A DNA stretch of 64,000 nt. It comes from Ga0077527 sp964531455. GTDB lineage: Bacteria; Pseudomonadota; Gammaproteobacteria; Burkholderiales; SG8-41. Within the stretch, counting starts at the first letter, position 1. Each line of letters opens with the position of its first letter. The notes under the pieces were generated by a model that was not told the origin of the DNA, made no database searches, and saw only the letters and a program-made list of their open reading frames with translations. The DNA is taken from positions 1 through 64,000 of the forward strand of contig CAZHFZ010000018.1 of the NCBI GenBank assembly GCA_964531455.1. Reading direction: 5' to 3'. The position numbers and the translations under genes were made by a program. Shown here piece by piece: positions 27,672-36,273 of the stretch.

Positions 27672-27702
27672 CAAAAAACAACAGCGCCCGCGGGCGCTGT
27701 TA
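27672..27702 (-). terminator. Terminator of the sox operon
   Basis: On the minus strand, AACAGCGCCCG pairs with CGGGCGCTGTT (27682-27702, almost no loop) and is followed by a G and six T. It lies about 25-55 bp past the last gene of the operon. Confidence 0.8.
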
Positions 27703-27726
27703 GCGAAGCTGCGACGATGCGGGAGT

Positions 27727-28185
27727 TCAAGGCCTCAGGTAGGCGTATCCCTCGCGCTGCTGCAGCCGGGTGATCTCGGCCACACCGGAAGTCACGAAAG
27801 TGGACTCCTCGATGAACTGGTTTTTGTCGAGGTTGCGATTGCGCAGGGTGATCAGGCAGACATCGAAACGTACGCCCTGGCTTTTCAGGTCCTGGACCGT
27901 GACTTCGTAGGGATTGCCGTTGCCATCTTTCTTGTCACGCATCAGGAAATCGATGCCCTGGGCATGGGTGACCACGACGATTTTCGCTTTGGGGTTGACC
28001 TCCAGGTGATTGCGCACGTTGCGCAATCCGTTGGTCGCCTGATCTAGCCCGGCATTGATGTGATAGACAACCTTGTCCTCGGCGACGGAACCGCTGGCTG
28101 TGCCGCCAGTGCCCGCACAACCGCCCGCCACCAGCACGAACAGCACTCCGAATACCGATACCGCCTGCTTCAGCCGTTGGTTCAT
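27727..28185 (-). CDS. DsrE-like exported protein, last gene of the sox operon
   Basis: A 152-aa protein with an N-terminal export signal (FGVLFVLVAGGCAG), possibly a lipoprotein with Cys23 though the lipobox is loose. The remainder has the DsrE/F pattern: VVYHINAGLDQATNGLRNVRN, KIVVVTHAQGIDFL, and FDVCLITLRNR carrying one cysteine. DsrE-type proteins of sulfur metabolism bind sulfur as persulfides on conserved cysteines. Its ATG overlaps the TGA of the SoxH-like gene (ATGA), so the two are translationally coupled. A periplasmic sulfur carrier or sensor working with Sox is inferred, not shown. Confidence 0.78.
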   Translation of the reverse strand: MNQRLKQAVSVFGVLFVLVAGGCAGTGGTASGSVAEDKVVYHINAGLDQATNGLRNVRNHLEVNPKAKIVVVTHAQGIDFLMRDKKDGNGNPYEVTVQDLKSQGVRFDVCLITLRNRNLDKNQFIEESTFVTSGVAEITRLQQREGYAYLRP

Positions 28186-29111
28186 TTATCACCTCCCTGG
28201 ATACGGATGTAGGTATTGTAAGCGTTGCGGCGATTGGCCTCATTAAAAGCCGGCAGATGCGAGAAACGTGACCAGTCGGTCTTTTTGTAAGCCACTTCAA
28301 AATCTTCGAGTTCATCGGCTGCAGCACCCATTTTCTGCCGCAGGTACACCAGGTAATCGCGGGTCAGCTGCAGGTCGGCGGACGCATTGGTCGACACGCC
28401 GCCATGCCCGCCAACCATGATTTTGGGGTTGAACTTGATGATGCGGTCGATCGCCGAGATCCACGATTTGCTGTCGGCATCGCCGACAAAAGGCAGCCGG
28501 CCGGCGAACATCAGATCACCGACGAACAGCACGTTTTCCTCTTCCACCACCATCGCCAGATCTTCCGGCGTGTGCGCCGGCCCGACGGGGAACACGCGGA
28601 AAGTATGTCCGCCAAGCTTGAACGAGGTGTCCTTGTCGATCCAGCGGTCCGCCGGAATCAGCCGCATGTTCTTGTCCACCCATGGTGCAAGGCTGGTCTG
28701 GCGCTCGGCCAGCCGCTGCCGTGCCGCGTCGGAGTTGAGATAATTTCCGGCGGCGGGATGGGCCCAGATTTCCACACCGAGATCCTTGAACGGCGGCAGG
28801 CCGTAAAAATGATCTGCGTGATAGTGACTGATGATGACGCGACGGATCGGCTGCTTCGTCACCTTGCGAATGGCGGCAATGAATTCCTTGCCGAGTACGG
28901 GTGTGCCCAGCGCATCAAACACCACGACGCCGTCGGTGGTGATGACAAATCCGGCATTGGAGGTATGACCGCGATTGACCGGCGAGGGCACGCCGGCTTC
29001 GCCGCGGATGTAATACACGTTGGGTGTGATGCGGATCGCATCGACAGCCTGCGCGGGCACGGCACACAGCGCCAGCACACAGGCCAGCACGGCGATTACG
29101 GCCCTGTTCAT
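28182..29111 (-). CDS. soxH: SoxH-like metallo-beta-lactamase-fold hydrolase
   Basis: The ATG at 29111 overlaps the TGA of soxB and leads into a Sec signal (MNRAVIAVLACVLALCAVPA); 309 aa. The zinc motif is SHYHADH (His96, His98, Asp100, His101), followed by GPAHTPEDL, VGDLMFAG and GGHGG, giving the full two-metal set. The place right after soxB matches soxH of Paracoccus-type clusters, whose exact reaction is not known; it is not required for thiosulfate oxidation in the systems I recall. Symbol given on context plus fold. Confidence 0.75.
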   Translation of the reverse strand: MNRAVIAVLACVLALCAVPAQAVDAIRITPNVYYIRGEAGVPSPVNRGHTSNAGFVITTDGVVVFDALGTPVLGKEFIAAIRKVTKQPIRRVIISHYHADHFYGLPPFKDLGVEIWAHPAAGNYLNSDAARQRLAERQTSLAPWVDKNMRLIPADRWIDKDTSFKLGGHTFRVFPVGPAHTPEDLAMVVEEENVLFVGDLMFAGRLPFVGDADSKSWISAIDRIIKFNPKIMVGGHGGVSTNASADLQLTRDYLVYLRQKMGAAADELEDFEVAYKKTDWSRFSHLPAFNEANRRNAYNTYIRIQGGDK

Positions 29112-30802
29112 GCGAGCCCCTGGTTGCCGCTCATGCCGATGATCCGCGGCAGGTTGGGCGCGCGCGGCTTGATGGTCTTGATGTCCTTGAGATAACGCTC
29201 GACCACGTCCCACACCGGTTCACCCGTTGCACCCTCGGCTACAGGCGCCCAGCCCGCCACCTTGTAGCGCTGACCGGCCTCAATCGGCTTGCCTTTGAGC
29301 CGCATGTCGTCAATGCGTTTGCCGATCGCCGCGGTGGGATTGCAGGCATAGGTCATGCCGCCGATGCGCACCATGTCGCCGCCTTGCTGCAGGTAGGGGT
29401 CGGGGTTGAACAGGTTGTCGCAGACGTCTTCAAGGATCGCCTTGATGTCGGTGCCGGTCATTTCGTTGAGCGTCACGCTGGGATAGGTAATCGCCGTCTG
29501 GTCCATCAGGTGTTCGCGCAGGATGGCCTGCCCCGGCAGCAGGGTCGTCCCCCAGCGGAAACCCGGTGAGAATGCGATTTCGGCGCCTTTGACGGCCATC
29601 AGGGCGTCGAGGATCAGTTGATCAAACGTGCCGTTGAAGTTGCCGCGCCGGTAGAGCAGGCCTTCGCTGACGGCCAGCGGTTCGTTTAGCTTCGCTGCAT
29701 ACGGTGCGCGTACGCGCTCGATCAGCGACTGCATCTGCGGATCCGCCGGCAGCAGGTTGGCAAACACGGGCAGCAGCCGGTAGCGGTAATCGGCAACACC
29801 GCTGCTGCTGACATTGAGGTCCAGCACCGAAAGGAATTTGCCGTTGGAACCGGCGTTGGTGACGATGGTCTTGCCGCCGGCATTGTTGACGACGACGGGC
29901 ACCGGAACGCCATCGTGGGTATGACCGCCCATGATCGCGTCAATGCCACGCACACGGCCCGCCAGCTTGACGTCAACGTCCATGCCGTTATGCGAGAGCA
30001 GCACCACGGCGCGCGCACCCTTGCTGCGCGCTTCATTGACGACTGCCTGCAGTTCCGCTTCCTGGATGCCGAAGGTCCACTCCGGCACAAAATGGCGCGG
30101 ATTGGCGATCGGGGTGTACGGAAAGGCCTGGCCGATGATGGCCACCGGCACGCCGTTCATTTCGCGCATCACATAGGGTTTGAACACCGGGTCGCCAAAG
30201 TCGGCGGTCTTGACGTTTTGCGCGAGGAATTCGATGCGTCCCAGAGACTTGATGGCTTCCAGCACGCGCTTGTCGCCATAAGTGAATTCCCAATGCGCGG
30301 TCATCAGGTCCACGCCGAGCTGCTGGCAGGCTTCGATCATGTCGCGTCCCTGCGTCCACAGCGACGTGGCGGACCCTTGCCAGGTGTCGCCGCCATCGAG
30401 CAGCAGCGCACCGGGCCGGCTCTCACGCATGCGTTTGACCAGTGTGGCGAGGTGGGCGAAGCCGCCGACCTTGCCGTAGCGTTTTGCGGCTGCGGCGAAA
30501 TCGAGATAGGTGAATGCGTGTGCCTCAGCGGTTCCCGGCGCGATGCCGGCGCTTTTCAGGAGATGTTCGCCAACCAGATGCGGCAGGCGGCCGGAGGCTT
30601 CACCGACGCCGATGTTGGCGTTGGGCTCGCGAAAATACACCGGAAGCAGTTGCGCGTGGCAATCGGTGAAATGCAGCAGGCTGACGTTACCGAAACGTGG
30701 CGGGTTATAAAGAGCCTGTGCAACCTGGGCGCGCGCGGCGTCAAGCGGAACGCCGCAGGCGGCCGCCGCCGCCAGCGCCCCTAGAAACTCCCTCCGGTTC
30801 AT
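29108..30802 (-). CDS. soxB: Thiosulfohydrolase SoxB
   Basis: A 564-aa protein of the 5'-nucleotidase family with a twin-arginine signal (MNRREFLGALAAAAACG). Metal-binding marks are LLHFTDCHAQLLP (Asp47, His49), DGGDTWQGSATSL, LSHNGMDVD and GGHTHDGVP. SoxB removes the terminal sulfone as sulfate from the SoxYZ-bound intermediate in the periplasm, using two Mn ions. GTHDGVP-type and FSPGFRWGTTLLPG features distinguish SoxB from ordinary nucleotidases. Its ATG overlaps the soxX TGA. Confidence 0.96.
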   Translation of the reverse strand: MNRREFLGALAAAAACGVPLDAARAQVAQALYNPPRFGNVSLLHFTDCHAQLLPVYFREPNANIGVGEASGRLPHLVGEHLLKSAGIAPGTAEAHAFTYLDFAAAAKRYGKVGGFAHLATLVKRMRESRPGALLLDGGDTWQGSATSLWTQGRDMIEACQQLGVDLMTAHWEFTYGDKRVLEAIKSLGRIEFLAQNVKTADFGDPVFKPYVMREMNGVPVAIIGQAFPYTPIANPRHFVPEWTFGIQEAELQAVVNEARSKGARAVVLLSHNGMDVDVKLAGRVRGIDAIMGGHTHDGVPVPVVVNNAGGKTIVTNAGSNGKFLSVLDLNVSSSGVADYRYRLLPVFANLLPADPQMQSLIERVRAPYAAKLNEPLAVSEGLLYRRGNFNGTFDQLILDALMAVKGAEIAFSPGFRWGTTLLPGQAILREHLMDQTAITYPSVTLNEMTGTDIKAILEDVCDNLFNPDPYLQQGGDMVRIGGMTYACNPTAAIGKRIDDMRLKGKPIEAGQRYKVAGWAPVAEGATGEPVWDVVERYLKDIKTIKPRAPNLPRIIGMSGNQGLA

Positions 30803-31431
30803 TGATTCACCGGCGAATTCGGATCAAGCAGCAAAGCAGTTACATCCTTGAGCTGCTGCTCGGTCAGAATATCGTTGTGGCCGAATCGCGGCATGTTGGA
30901 ACAGGCCGAGAACGCCTGCGAGTTATAGATGCGGCCGTATGTGTAACGCTGCATCTCCGGGGTAGGTCCGCCACGCAGCTTGCCGAAGTTGTAGAGACTG
31001 GGCCCGATAGTACCGAAGGAGATTTCGCTCTTGCTCAGCTGGTGACAGGCGTAGCAGTTGCCGCCGGCGGGAACCTTGGGATCGTCGGAGAATTGCTTGC
31101 CGACACCTGATTGCGCAATCCGCTCGCCGGCCTTCCAGTCGCCCATCAACCGGCCATCAGCGGGATATTTGATCGCCGCCATGTTGATCTTTTCGATGCG
31201 CGCTACTGCTTCCGCAGGCACTCTCACCGACGGGGGATTGCTGCAGAGTTTCTGCGCTTCGTCCTGGTCCAGCCGGTCGAGTTTGGCCTGCCCGCTTTCC
31301 CGGAACGATGCCTTGATCACCGCCAGGTCTGCCGCAGTTACCGGTTGCATTTCGCGGGGTGCAGTCGCGCACCCCGCAGCCACCAAGCCGGAGATCACAA
31401 CCGTGGGCAATGCCCAATGTGTCAGTTTCAT
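30799..31431 (-). CDS. soxX: Cytochrome c SoxX
   Basis: The ATG at 31431 starts a signal ending GLVAAGCAT, which could be a loose lipobox at Cys21; 210 aa. A single heme site NCYACH lies at residues 125-130, and a Met-containing SNMPRFGH further on probably supplies the axial ligand. SoxX pairs with SoxA to attach thiosulfate to SoxYZ. An extra N-terminal region of about 100 residues precedes the heme domain, as in longer SoxX types. It begins 13 bp after soxA. Confidence 0.93.
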   Translation of the reverse strand: MKLTHWALPTVVISGLVAAGCATAPREMQPVTAADLAVIKASFRESGQAKLDRLDQDEAQKLCSNPPSVRVPAEAVARIEKINMAAIKYPADGRLMGDWKAGERIAQSGVGKQFSDDPKVPAGGNCYACHQLSKSEISFGTIGPSLYNFGKLRGGPTPEMQRYTYGRIYNSQAFSACSNMPRFGHNDILTEQQLKDVTALLLDPNSPVNQ

Positions 31432-31444
31432 GATGATCGTCTCC

Positions 31445-32248
31445 TTAGCGTTTGATGGCCGGCGCGTTGAATGCGGCGCCATTGGCGTTGTAGGCAAGAA
31501 AAGCCGTCAGGGCGACCGAAAGTTCAGAACCGAATACCAGGTTAGGGAAACGCTGCTGGCGGAAGCAGTCGTTGAGCCGCCACTGGAAGGTGCGCAGTTC
31601 GCCCTGCGAGACTCGGTAGGCCGGCCAGGTGGTGTAACCCAGTTGCGCGCCTTTTTTCTGCGTCAGGTTGGGCAGGTCCTGCAGGCGGATGCGCTTGTTG
31701 TCTTCAGCATGGCAGGTCGCACAGGCAAAATCGTGCGGTCCGCCGCGGAAGTAAAACGCCTTCTCGCCGAGTTCGTAAGCCTGCTGCATCTTCGGGTGAT
31801 TGAGCGACACTTTCATGATGACCCCCTTGGATTCGGAGGTGATCCAGGCGCCCAGCGCTTCATAATCGGAGCGGTTGGTGCCCGAGCCGAAGACGCGTTT
31901 GGTGACGTCGGCCTGGCTGAAGCCCTGCAAGGCCATCATGCAGTGCATCAGCCGGCTTTCCAGGTCCATCACCTTGTCGACATCGGCGAAGTAGCGCGGC
32001 AATTCGGCATAGGCGCCCTTGACCACACCCCTTCCCTTTCCAAGGTCGCATTGTTCCAGCGACACCTGCCTCGGTCCGCGCTTCTGTTTCCACAGAGCTT
32101 CGCCGCGGGCTTCCCAGAGTTCTGCCGGGTTGCCGTCCTGCAATTGCGCGCGGTAGCGGGCAATTTCGTCGAGCGTATTATCTTGTGCATGGGTGTTTGA
32201 CGCGAATACCACGCCCATCATTACAGCAATACCAATAATCCGGGTCAT
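31445..32248 (-). CDS. soxA: Cytochrome c SoxA
   Basis: The ATG at 32248 follows GAGGAG and starts a short signal (MTRIIGIAVMMGVVFASNTHA); 267 aa. Only one CxxCH is present, FACATCH at residues 174-180, so this is the single-heme type. The first half keeps a cysteine pair (Cys67 in EQCDLGKG and Cys103) in place of the N-terminal heme. Cys228 in LNDCFRQQRF fits the persulfide-forming axial cysteine. With SoxX it forms the thiosulfate-conjugating enzyme. Confidence 0.95.
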   Translation of the reverse strand: MTRIIGIAVMMGVVFASNTHAQDNTLDEIARYRAQLQDGNPAELWEARGEALWKQKRGPRQVSLEQCDLGKGRGVVKGAYAELPRYFADVDKVMDLESRLMHCMMALQGFSQADVTKRVFGSGTNRSDYEALGAWITSESKGVIMKVSLNHPKMQQAYELGEKAFYFRGGPHDFACATCHAEDNKRIRLQDLPNLTQKKGAQLGYTTWPAYRVSQGELRTFQWRLNDCFRQQRFPNLVFGSELSVALTAFLAYNANGAAFNAPAIKR

Positions 32249-32420
32249 CCTGGTCTCCTCGCTGTTTTCTAAAATGAACTGCCGCTGGGCAGCGGGCGGG
32301 TCCACTTATTTGCACCAGGCATTGGCAAATCTGCAAACGCTTGGCAACTCAAAGCTTATATTTATTAAATAAATCCAATAGCCGGATAAATCACCATCGG
32401 TAAAACCCTTGATCCATCAA
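32249..32420 (-). promoter_or_regulatory. Low-G+C break inside the sox operon (soxZ-soxA)
   Basis: This 172-bp gap is the only long one in the operon. It contains an A+T-rich near-palindrome ATTTATTAAATAAAT (32360-32374) with 7-bp arms around one base. An internal promoter for soxA onward, or an mRNA processing site, is possible. No T-tailed hairpin is seen. Confidence 0.35.
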
Positions 32421-32732
32421 TCAATTGATGATGCCTTCGTCGGTCCGCTTGTCTCCTTTGTTGTCCTCCCAGGTGACGATGACCTTACCGCCCTTCTGGC
32501 CGCCTTTGAAATCGAACTCCAGATAGGGATTTTTGGAAACGGCCGCCCCCCACTGCGCGGTGAGCACGGTCTTGCCCTCGTGCGTCGCGCTGACGCTGCG
32601 GATGTAATGGGCTGGAACCAGTTTGCCTGAAGCGTCCTTGCGCTGCCCGGTTTCCATTTCATGGCTCATCAGGACTTTGACGTTCACTGCACCATCGCGT
32701 GCTGTTGCACGAATTCTCATCGGATCTGACAT
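32421..32732 (-). CDS. soxZ: Sulfur carrier subunit SoxZ
   Basis: A 103-aa protein without a signal peptide, as expected since SoxZ is exported with SoxY. It has PMRIRATARDG, VLMSHEMETGQRKD and IRSVSATHEGKTVL, then a VTWEDNKGDKRTDE strand, all typical of the immunoglobulin-like SoxZ fold. SoxZ is the partner of the SoxY carrier arm. It starts 18 bp after soxY. Confidence 0.96.
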   Translation of the reverse strand: MSDPMRIRATARDGAVNVKVLMSHEMETGQRKDASGKLVPAHYIRSVSATHEGKTVLTAQWGAAVSKNPYLEFDFKGGQKGGKVIVTWEDNKGDKRTDEGIIN

Positions 32733-32750
32733 GTTGTTATCCTTGTGGGG

Positions 32751-33206
32751 TCAGCCGCCGCAGCCGCCGAGGGTGATCTTGATTTCTTTTTTGGCCATGT
32801 AGAACTTACCATCGGCCTTGACCAGCGCATAAACATCGGAAGTCTGACCCATCTTGACGCGGGTCGAGACACTGCCCGCGGTACCCGCCGGAATGCCAAA
32901 ACTGGCAACCAGCGGTGTCGGGTTTTTTTCCACCAACAGCGTAATCGATTCCGTGCCGGGCAGTTTGCTTTCTACGGCAACGGGGACAACCGCACCGTTT
33001 TCGGCAATGGCGGGCGCCTTGATGATAATGGCGTCAGAGGCTGCCGGATTCTGGGCACCCACCGCGCGCATCGCTTCGGCCAGCGTTTTCATTGAAAACG
33101 CATCACCCTGGGCCAGCACCTCGCCGGGCTTCAGGATTCCTGCTGCAAACAGCATGGCCAGCAAGCCGCCACCGGTTTTAATGGCTTTTCTGCGTGAATG
33201 ATTCAT
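32751..33206 (-). CDS. soxY: Sulfur carrier subunit SoxY
   Basis: A 151-aa protein with a twin-arginine-like signal (MNHSRRKAIKTGGGLLAML) and the diagnostic C-terminal arm ending GGCGG, whose cysteine carries the thiosulfate-derived sulfur through the cycle. The core has AIAENGAVVPVAVESKLPG and YMAKKEIKITLGG. It starts 12 bp after soxD and just before soxZ. Confidence 0.97.
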   Translation of the reverse strand: MNHSRRKAIKTGGGLLAMLFAAGILKPGEVLAQGDAFSMKTLAEAMRAVGAQNPAASDAIIIKAPAIAENGAVVPVAVESKLPGTESITLLVEKNPTPLVASFGIPAGTAGSVSTRVKMGQTSDVYALVKADGKFYMAKKEIKITLGGCGG

Positions 33207-33218
33207 GTTTCCTCCTGT

Positions 33219-34250
33219 TTACTCGGTCTTAAGTATCCAGCGCACCAACGTGCGCAGGTCCTGCTCCTGCAAATTCGCAAACGGCGGCATCGGCACGTTA
33301 CCCCACACGCCCTGACTGCCGGTTTTTACTTTGCCCATCAGCTTGGCTTCGGCTCCGCTATCGGCTCGATATTTGGCGGCAATTTCGGCGAACGCCGGTC
33401 CGAGCAGGCGCTGCTTGGCCGCATGACAAGCCATACAGCCGGCTTTTTCGGAAAGCTCGCGGGCAGGATCGGCGGCCACCGGAGCAGCAACTGCCTTGGC
33501 GCTACCGGGAAGACTGACGGCGCGCACGGGGCCAACAAGGCGATTCTGCGCGACGAGGTCGCCGTGAGAGCCCTGGGCATGCTCGGGAAGTTGGGAAGTA
33601 ATGCGCGGCGCGGGGCCGCAGTCATTCATGCACGCCTTGGCTTTGACATCTGGCTGACCTCGCGTATCCCATAAGCCGTGATCACGTGTCATGCCATTGC
33701 GATTGGGCAAACGCGCCTGCACTTCAGCCATGTTCCGATCCGAGAGTACAAAGCTGTCGGGTACGATGTTGCCCTGGTTTAGCAAGTACGCGGTGAGCGC
33801 ATACACCTCATCAGCGGTCAGCGTTTTCGGAGCATTCCACGGCATAGCGCGGTTGATGTAGTCCCACAGCGTGGAAATCCGCGACAGCTTCATCACCGTA
33901 GTGCGCTGCTCCCCGGACCTGGCCAGCGCCGCAACGCGGCCGTTCTTGATGTCTTCGGGGGTGATGCCACCGATGAGCGGCGGAAACATCTGGTTGGATT
34001 CGCCAAAGCTGCCGTGACAGGACGTGCATTGGGCTTCCCACACCACCTCGCCCTTGGCGACGCTGCCCGATCCCGGCGGCAAACCCTTGAAATCACCGCG
34101 CACGTCAATGTCCCAGGCGGCGATTTCTGCAGCTGTGGCTGTGCGACCTACTCCGGGATACAGCGGTTCTGTTGATTGCGCAGCCGCCTGCACATAAACG
34201 CCGGCGGCGAGCGCGAAGATCAGAATCCGCGTCTTATTCCACCTGGACAT
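33219..34250 (-). CDS. soxD: Sulfane dehydrogenase cytochrome subunit SoxD
   Basis: The ATG at 34250 lies 17 bp inside the end of soxC; 343 aa with a signal (ILIFALAAGVYVQAAA). There are two heme c sites, CTSCH at residues 75-79 and CMACH at 272-276, which is the long diheme SoxD form. With SoxC it oxidises SoxYZ-bound sulfane sulfur, delivering six electrons. Its presence means the pathway can run to sulfate without storing sulfur globules. Confidence 0.95.
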   Translation of the reverse strand: MSRWNKTRILIFALAAGVYVQAAAQSTEPLYPGVGRTATAAEIAAWDIDVRGDFKGLPPGSGSVAKGEVVWEAQCTSCHGSFGESNQMFPPLIGGITPEDIKNGRVAALARSGEQRTTVMKLSRISTLWDYINRAMPWNAPKTLTADEVYALTAYLLNQGNIVPDSFVLSDRNMAEVQARLPNRNGMTRDHGLWDTRGQPDVKAKACMNDCGPAPRITSQLPEHAQGSHGDLVAQNRLVGPVRAVSLPGSAKAVAAPVAADPARELSEKAGCMACHAAKQRLLGPAFAEIAAKYRADSGAEAKLMGKVKTGSQGVWGNVPMPPFANLQEQDLRTLVRWILKTE

Positions 34251-35535
34251 TGGAGACTTCCCCGTTTGCCACCACCAGCCACGACTGGATCGCGTTGTTG
34301 TGATAAATCGAGCGCGTGCCGCGAACTGCTCGCAACTGAGCGATTTTCGGCTGCACATAACCGGTATCGTCAATTGCGCGGCTCTGCAGTATTGCCGGGC
34401 CGCCATTCCAGACCCAGTCGATGTTGAACCGCGTCAGTGCTTTGGGCAGCACCGGATTTTCAAGGCGCGCCTGTTTCCAGTTGCGACCACCGTCAAAAGA
34501 CACATCGACGCGCCGGACACGACCGCGGCCAGACCATGCCAGTCCGGTGACGTTGTATTGCCCCTTGTTCAGCAGCACTTGGCCGCCGGATGGAGTGGTG
34601 ATCACCGACTTGCACTCCTGCACGGAAGAATATTGCCGGTGTGTTCCATCGGGCATCAGATCGATGTAATGCAGGGTCTCTTCGCGCGTGTCCCAGGGTT
34701 TGTCGCCAACTTCAAGCCGCCGCAGCCATTTGACCCATGACACGCCCTGAACACCGGGCACCACGAGCCTGAGCGGGTAGCCATTCTCGGGGCGCAGGAA
34801 TTCGCCGTTCATGCCCCAGGCGACGATCACGTCATCGAGTGCGCGGTCCATGCCGATGGTGCGCGTCAGGCCTGATCCGTCAGCGCCCTCAGCGAGAATG
34901 TAACGACCCTTTTTGGTGTCGGCACCGCAATGCTCCAGCAGCTTTGACAGCGGAACCCCGGTGAACTCGCAGCAGGACAGCATGCCGTGGGTGTACTGCA
35001 CGGTGGGAACAGCGACATTGCCCCATTCCATGCCGGTGTTGGCGCCGCATTCAATGAAATGGATCCGTGAGACCGATGGCAGACGCATCAGGTCGTCCAT
35101 CGTGTAAATCCGTGATTCGCGAACCAGTCCGTGGACCATCAGCCGGTGCTGACGCGGATCAATATCCCACCATCCCTGGTGGTGACGTTCAAAATGCAGG
35201 CCGTTGGGCGTGATGATGCCGAACAAACCCTGCAACGGCGTAAATGCCACCGAGGATTGCGGCGCCCGGGTCAGTCCCGGGCTTTCGCGGCGCTGCAGAT
35301 TTTTTTCAAACTCGGAGGGCATGCCGTAACCGCGTGCGGCCACCGGCTGGCCCAGACCTGTCGAGTGGGCAGGCAATTTGAGTATGGCCGGATCACCCTG
35401 CGCTCGTGCGAGCCCTGCGCCCGCCAAAGCAGCCACAGCCCCGCCCGTCAACGACAGGGATTTTTTGAGGAATCCCCGGCGATCTTCGGCCGCAGGGCGT
35501 ACCTGCCCTGCCGGAACGACAGTTTTGCTGTTCAT
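34234..35535 (-). CDS. soxC: Sulfane dehydrogenase molybdenum subunit SoxC
   Basis: I chose the ATG at 35535 over the frame's first start at 35643, as it overlaps the soxR TGA and begins just before a twin-arginine signal (DRRGFLKKSLSLTGGAV); 433 aa. It belongs to the sulfite-oxidase family: HFIECGANTGMEWGN contains the molybdenum-ligating Cys163, and the C-terminal half has a dimerisation domain with GLAWSGRGRVRRVDVSFDGG. Its partner is SoxD. Confidence 0.95.
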   Translation of the reverse strand: MNSKTVVPAGQVRPAAEDRRGFLKKSLSLTGGAVAALAGAGLARAQGDPAILKLPAHSTGLGQPVAARGYGMPSEFEKNLQRRESPGLTRAPQSSVAFTPLQGLFGIITPNGLHFERHHQGWWDIDPRQHRLMVHGLVRESRIYTMDDLMRLPSVSRIHFIECGANTGMEWGNVAVPTVQYTHGMLSCCEFTGVPLSKLLEHCGADTKKGRYILAEGADGSGLTRTIGMDRALDDVIVAWGMNGEFLRPENGYPLRLVVPGVQGVSWVKWLRRLEVGDKPWDTREETLHYIDLMPDGTHRQYSSVQECKSVITTPSGGQVLLNKGQYNVTGLAWSGRGRVRRVDVSFDGGRNWKQARLENPVLPKALTRFNIDWVWNGGPAILQSRAIDDTGYVQPKIAQLRAVRGTRSIYHNNAIQSWLVVANGEVSNVQVE

Positions 35536-35897
35536 CCCTTGGATTTCCGTTTTGTCGCCGGCGGTATCAGGTTGACCAATTGACGCTTCAGCGGACTGCG
35601 GCCTTCGATTGTGGCTGCGATTCTGTTGCAGGCTGACCGGCACAGCTCGATCATGGTGTCGTCTGCCATGCGGTAAAAAATCTGATTCCCCTCTCGGCGC
35701 TTGGCCAACAAACCATACCGGTACATCAAACCCAGATGCCGTGAAATATTGGATTGTGTCAAGCCAGCAACCTCAACAATCTCCGACACGGTGCGCTCGG
35801 ATTGACAGATGGCATGAATGATTTTGAGGCGTGCAGGCTCCGACATCACGGAAAAATAATCCGCGACCTCCTCAAATATTTCATCAACTTCGCTCAT
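35532..35897 (-). CDS. soxR: ArsR-family sulfide/persulfide-type repressor of the sox operon
   Basis: A 121-aa winged-helix protein with TVSEIVEVAGLTQSNISRHLGLMYRYGLL as helix-turn-helix and a REGNQIFYR wing. Cys31 and Cys86 (with Cys90 nearby) sit where BigR/SqrR-type repressors have their persulfide-reactive pair; it has no metal-site pattern like ArsR's. As first gene of the operon, next to an inverted repeat, it likely represses it and lets go when sulfur compounds are present. It is not related to the oxidative-stress SoxR of enteric bacteria. Confidence 0.85.
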   Translation of the reverse strand: MSEVDEIFEEVADYFSVMSEPARLKIIHAICQSERTVSEIVEVAGLTQSNISRHLGLMYRYGLLAKRREGNQIFYRMADDTMIELCRSACNRIAATIEGRSPLKRQLVNLIPPATKRKSKG

Positions 35898-35924
35898 GTC
35901 TAACCTTAGAAAACTTTATGTATA

Positions 35925-35954
35925 TGACTATATGCGGCTACGCTCATATAGTCA
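35925..35954. promoter_or_regulatory. Perfect inverted repeat upstream of soxR (candidate operator)
   Basis: TGACTATATG (35925-35934), a 10-nt spacer, then CATATAGTCA (35945-35954). It begins 27 bp before the soxR start codon, so it would overlap or adjoin the promoter. Size and A+T content suit an ArsR-family dimer; autoregulation is inferred. Confidence 0.7.
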
Positions 35955-36273
35955 AAAAGATTTTCCAGCGCATCCACGGCAAATTCAGTGGCCGGGTTTT
36001 GCGCGGCGCACCAATACGCTGCGCAACAAATTAACTTTTTATTTTTAAATCAACAGCATTAGAAAATGCTGCATGGATTCATGCACGCCATCACATCGTT
36101 GGCGAATGTCGTCGCAGGATGAACGATTGGCGAGTCACCGGGGTTTTGTTGCGAACCCCGCAGGACCGGCTTGCCGGCAAACCTGTCAATCCGTCCGGCC
36201 AAGGGGAGATGCTAGGATAAGCTCATCGTTTCCCGCCGGTTTCTGAACGGCACTGACTTTGAGGAGGTCTTCC
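35955..36273. other. Intergenic region with two short inverted repeats
   Basis: Between the divergent sox operon and a metallo-hydrolase gene. It holds TGCATG-GATT-CATGCA at 36070-36085 and a 7-bp stem CGGGGTT/AACCCCG at 36139-36160 with no T run. GAGGAGG at about 36260 is the ribosome site for the next gene. No coding frame is convincing. Confidence 0.4.

Noticed and set aside
28404..29195. A 263-codon plus-strand frame opposite the SoxH-like gene
   Set aside because: The minus-strand gene has zinc motifs and operon context, and the plus frame has neither.
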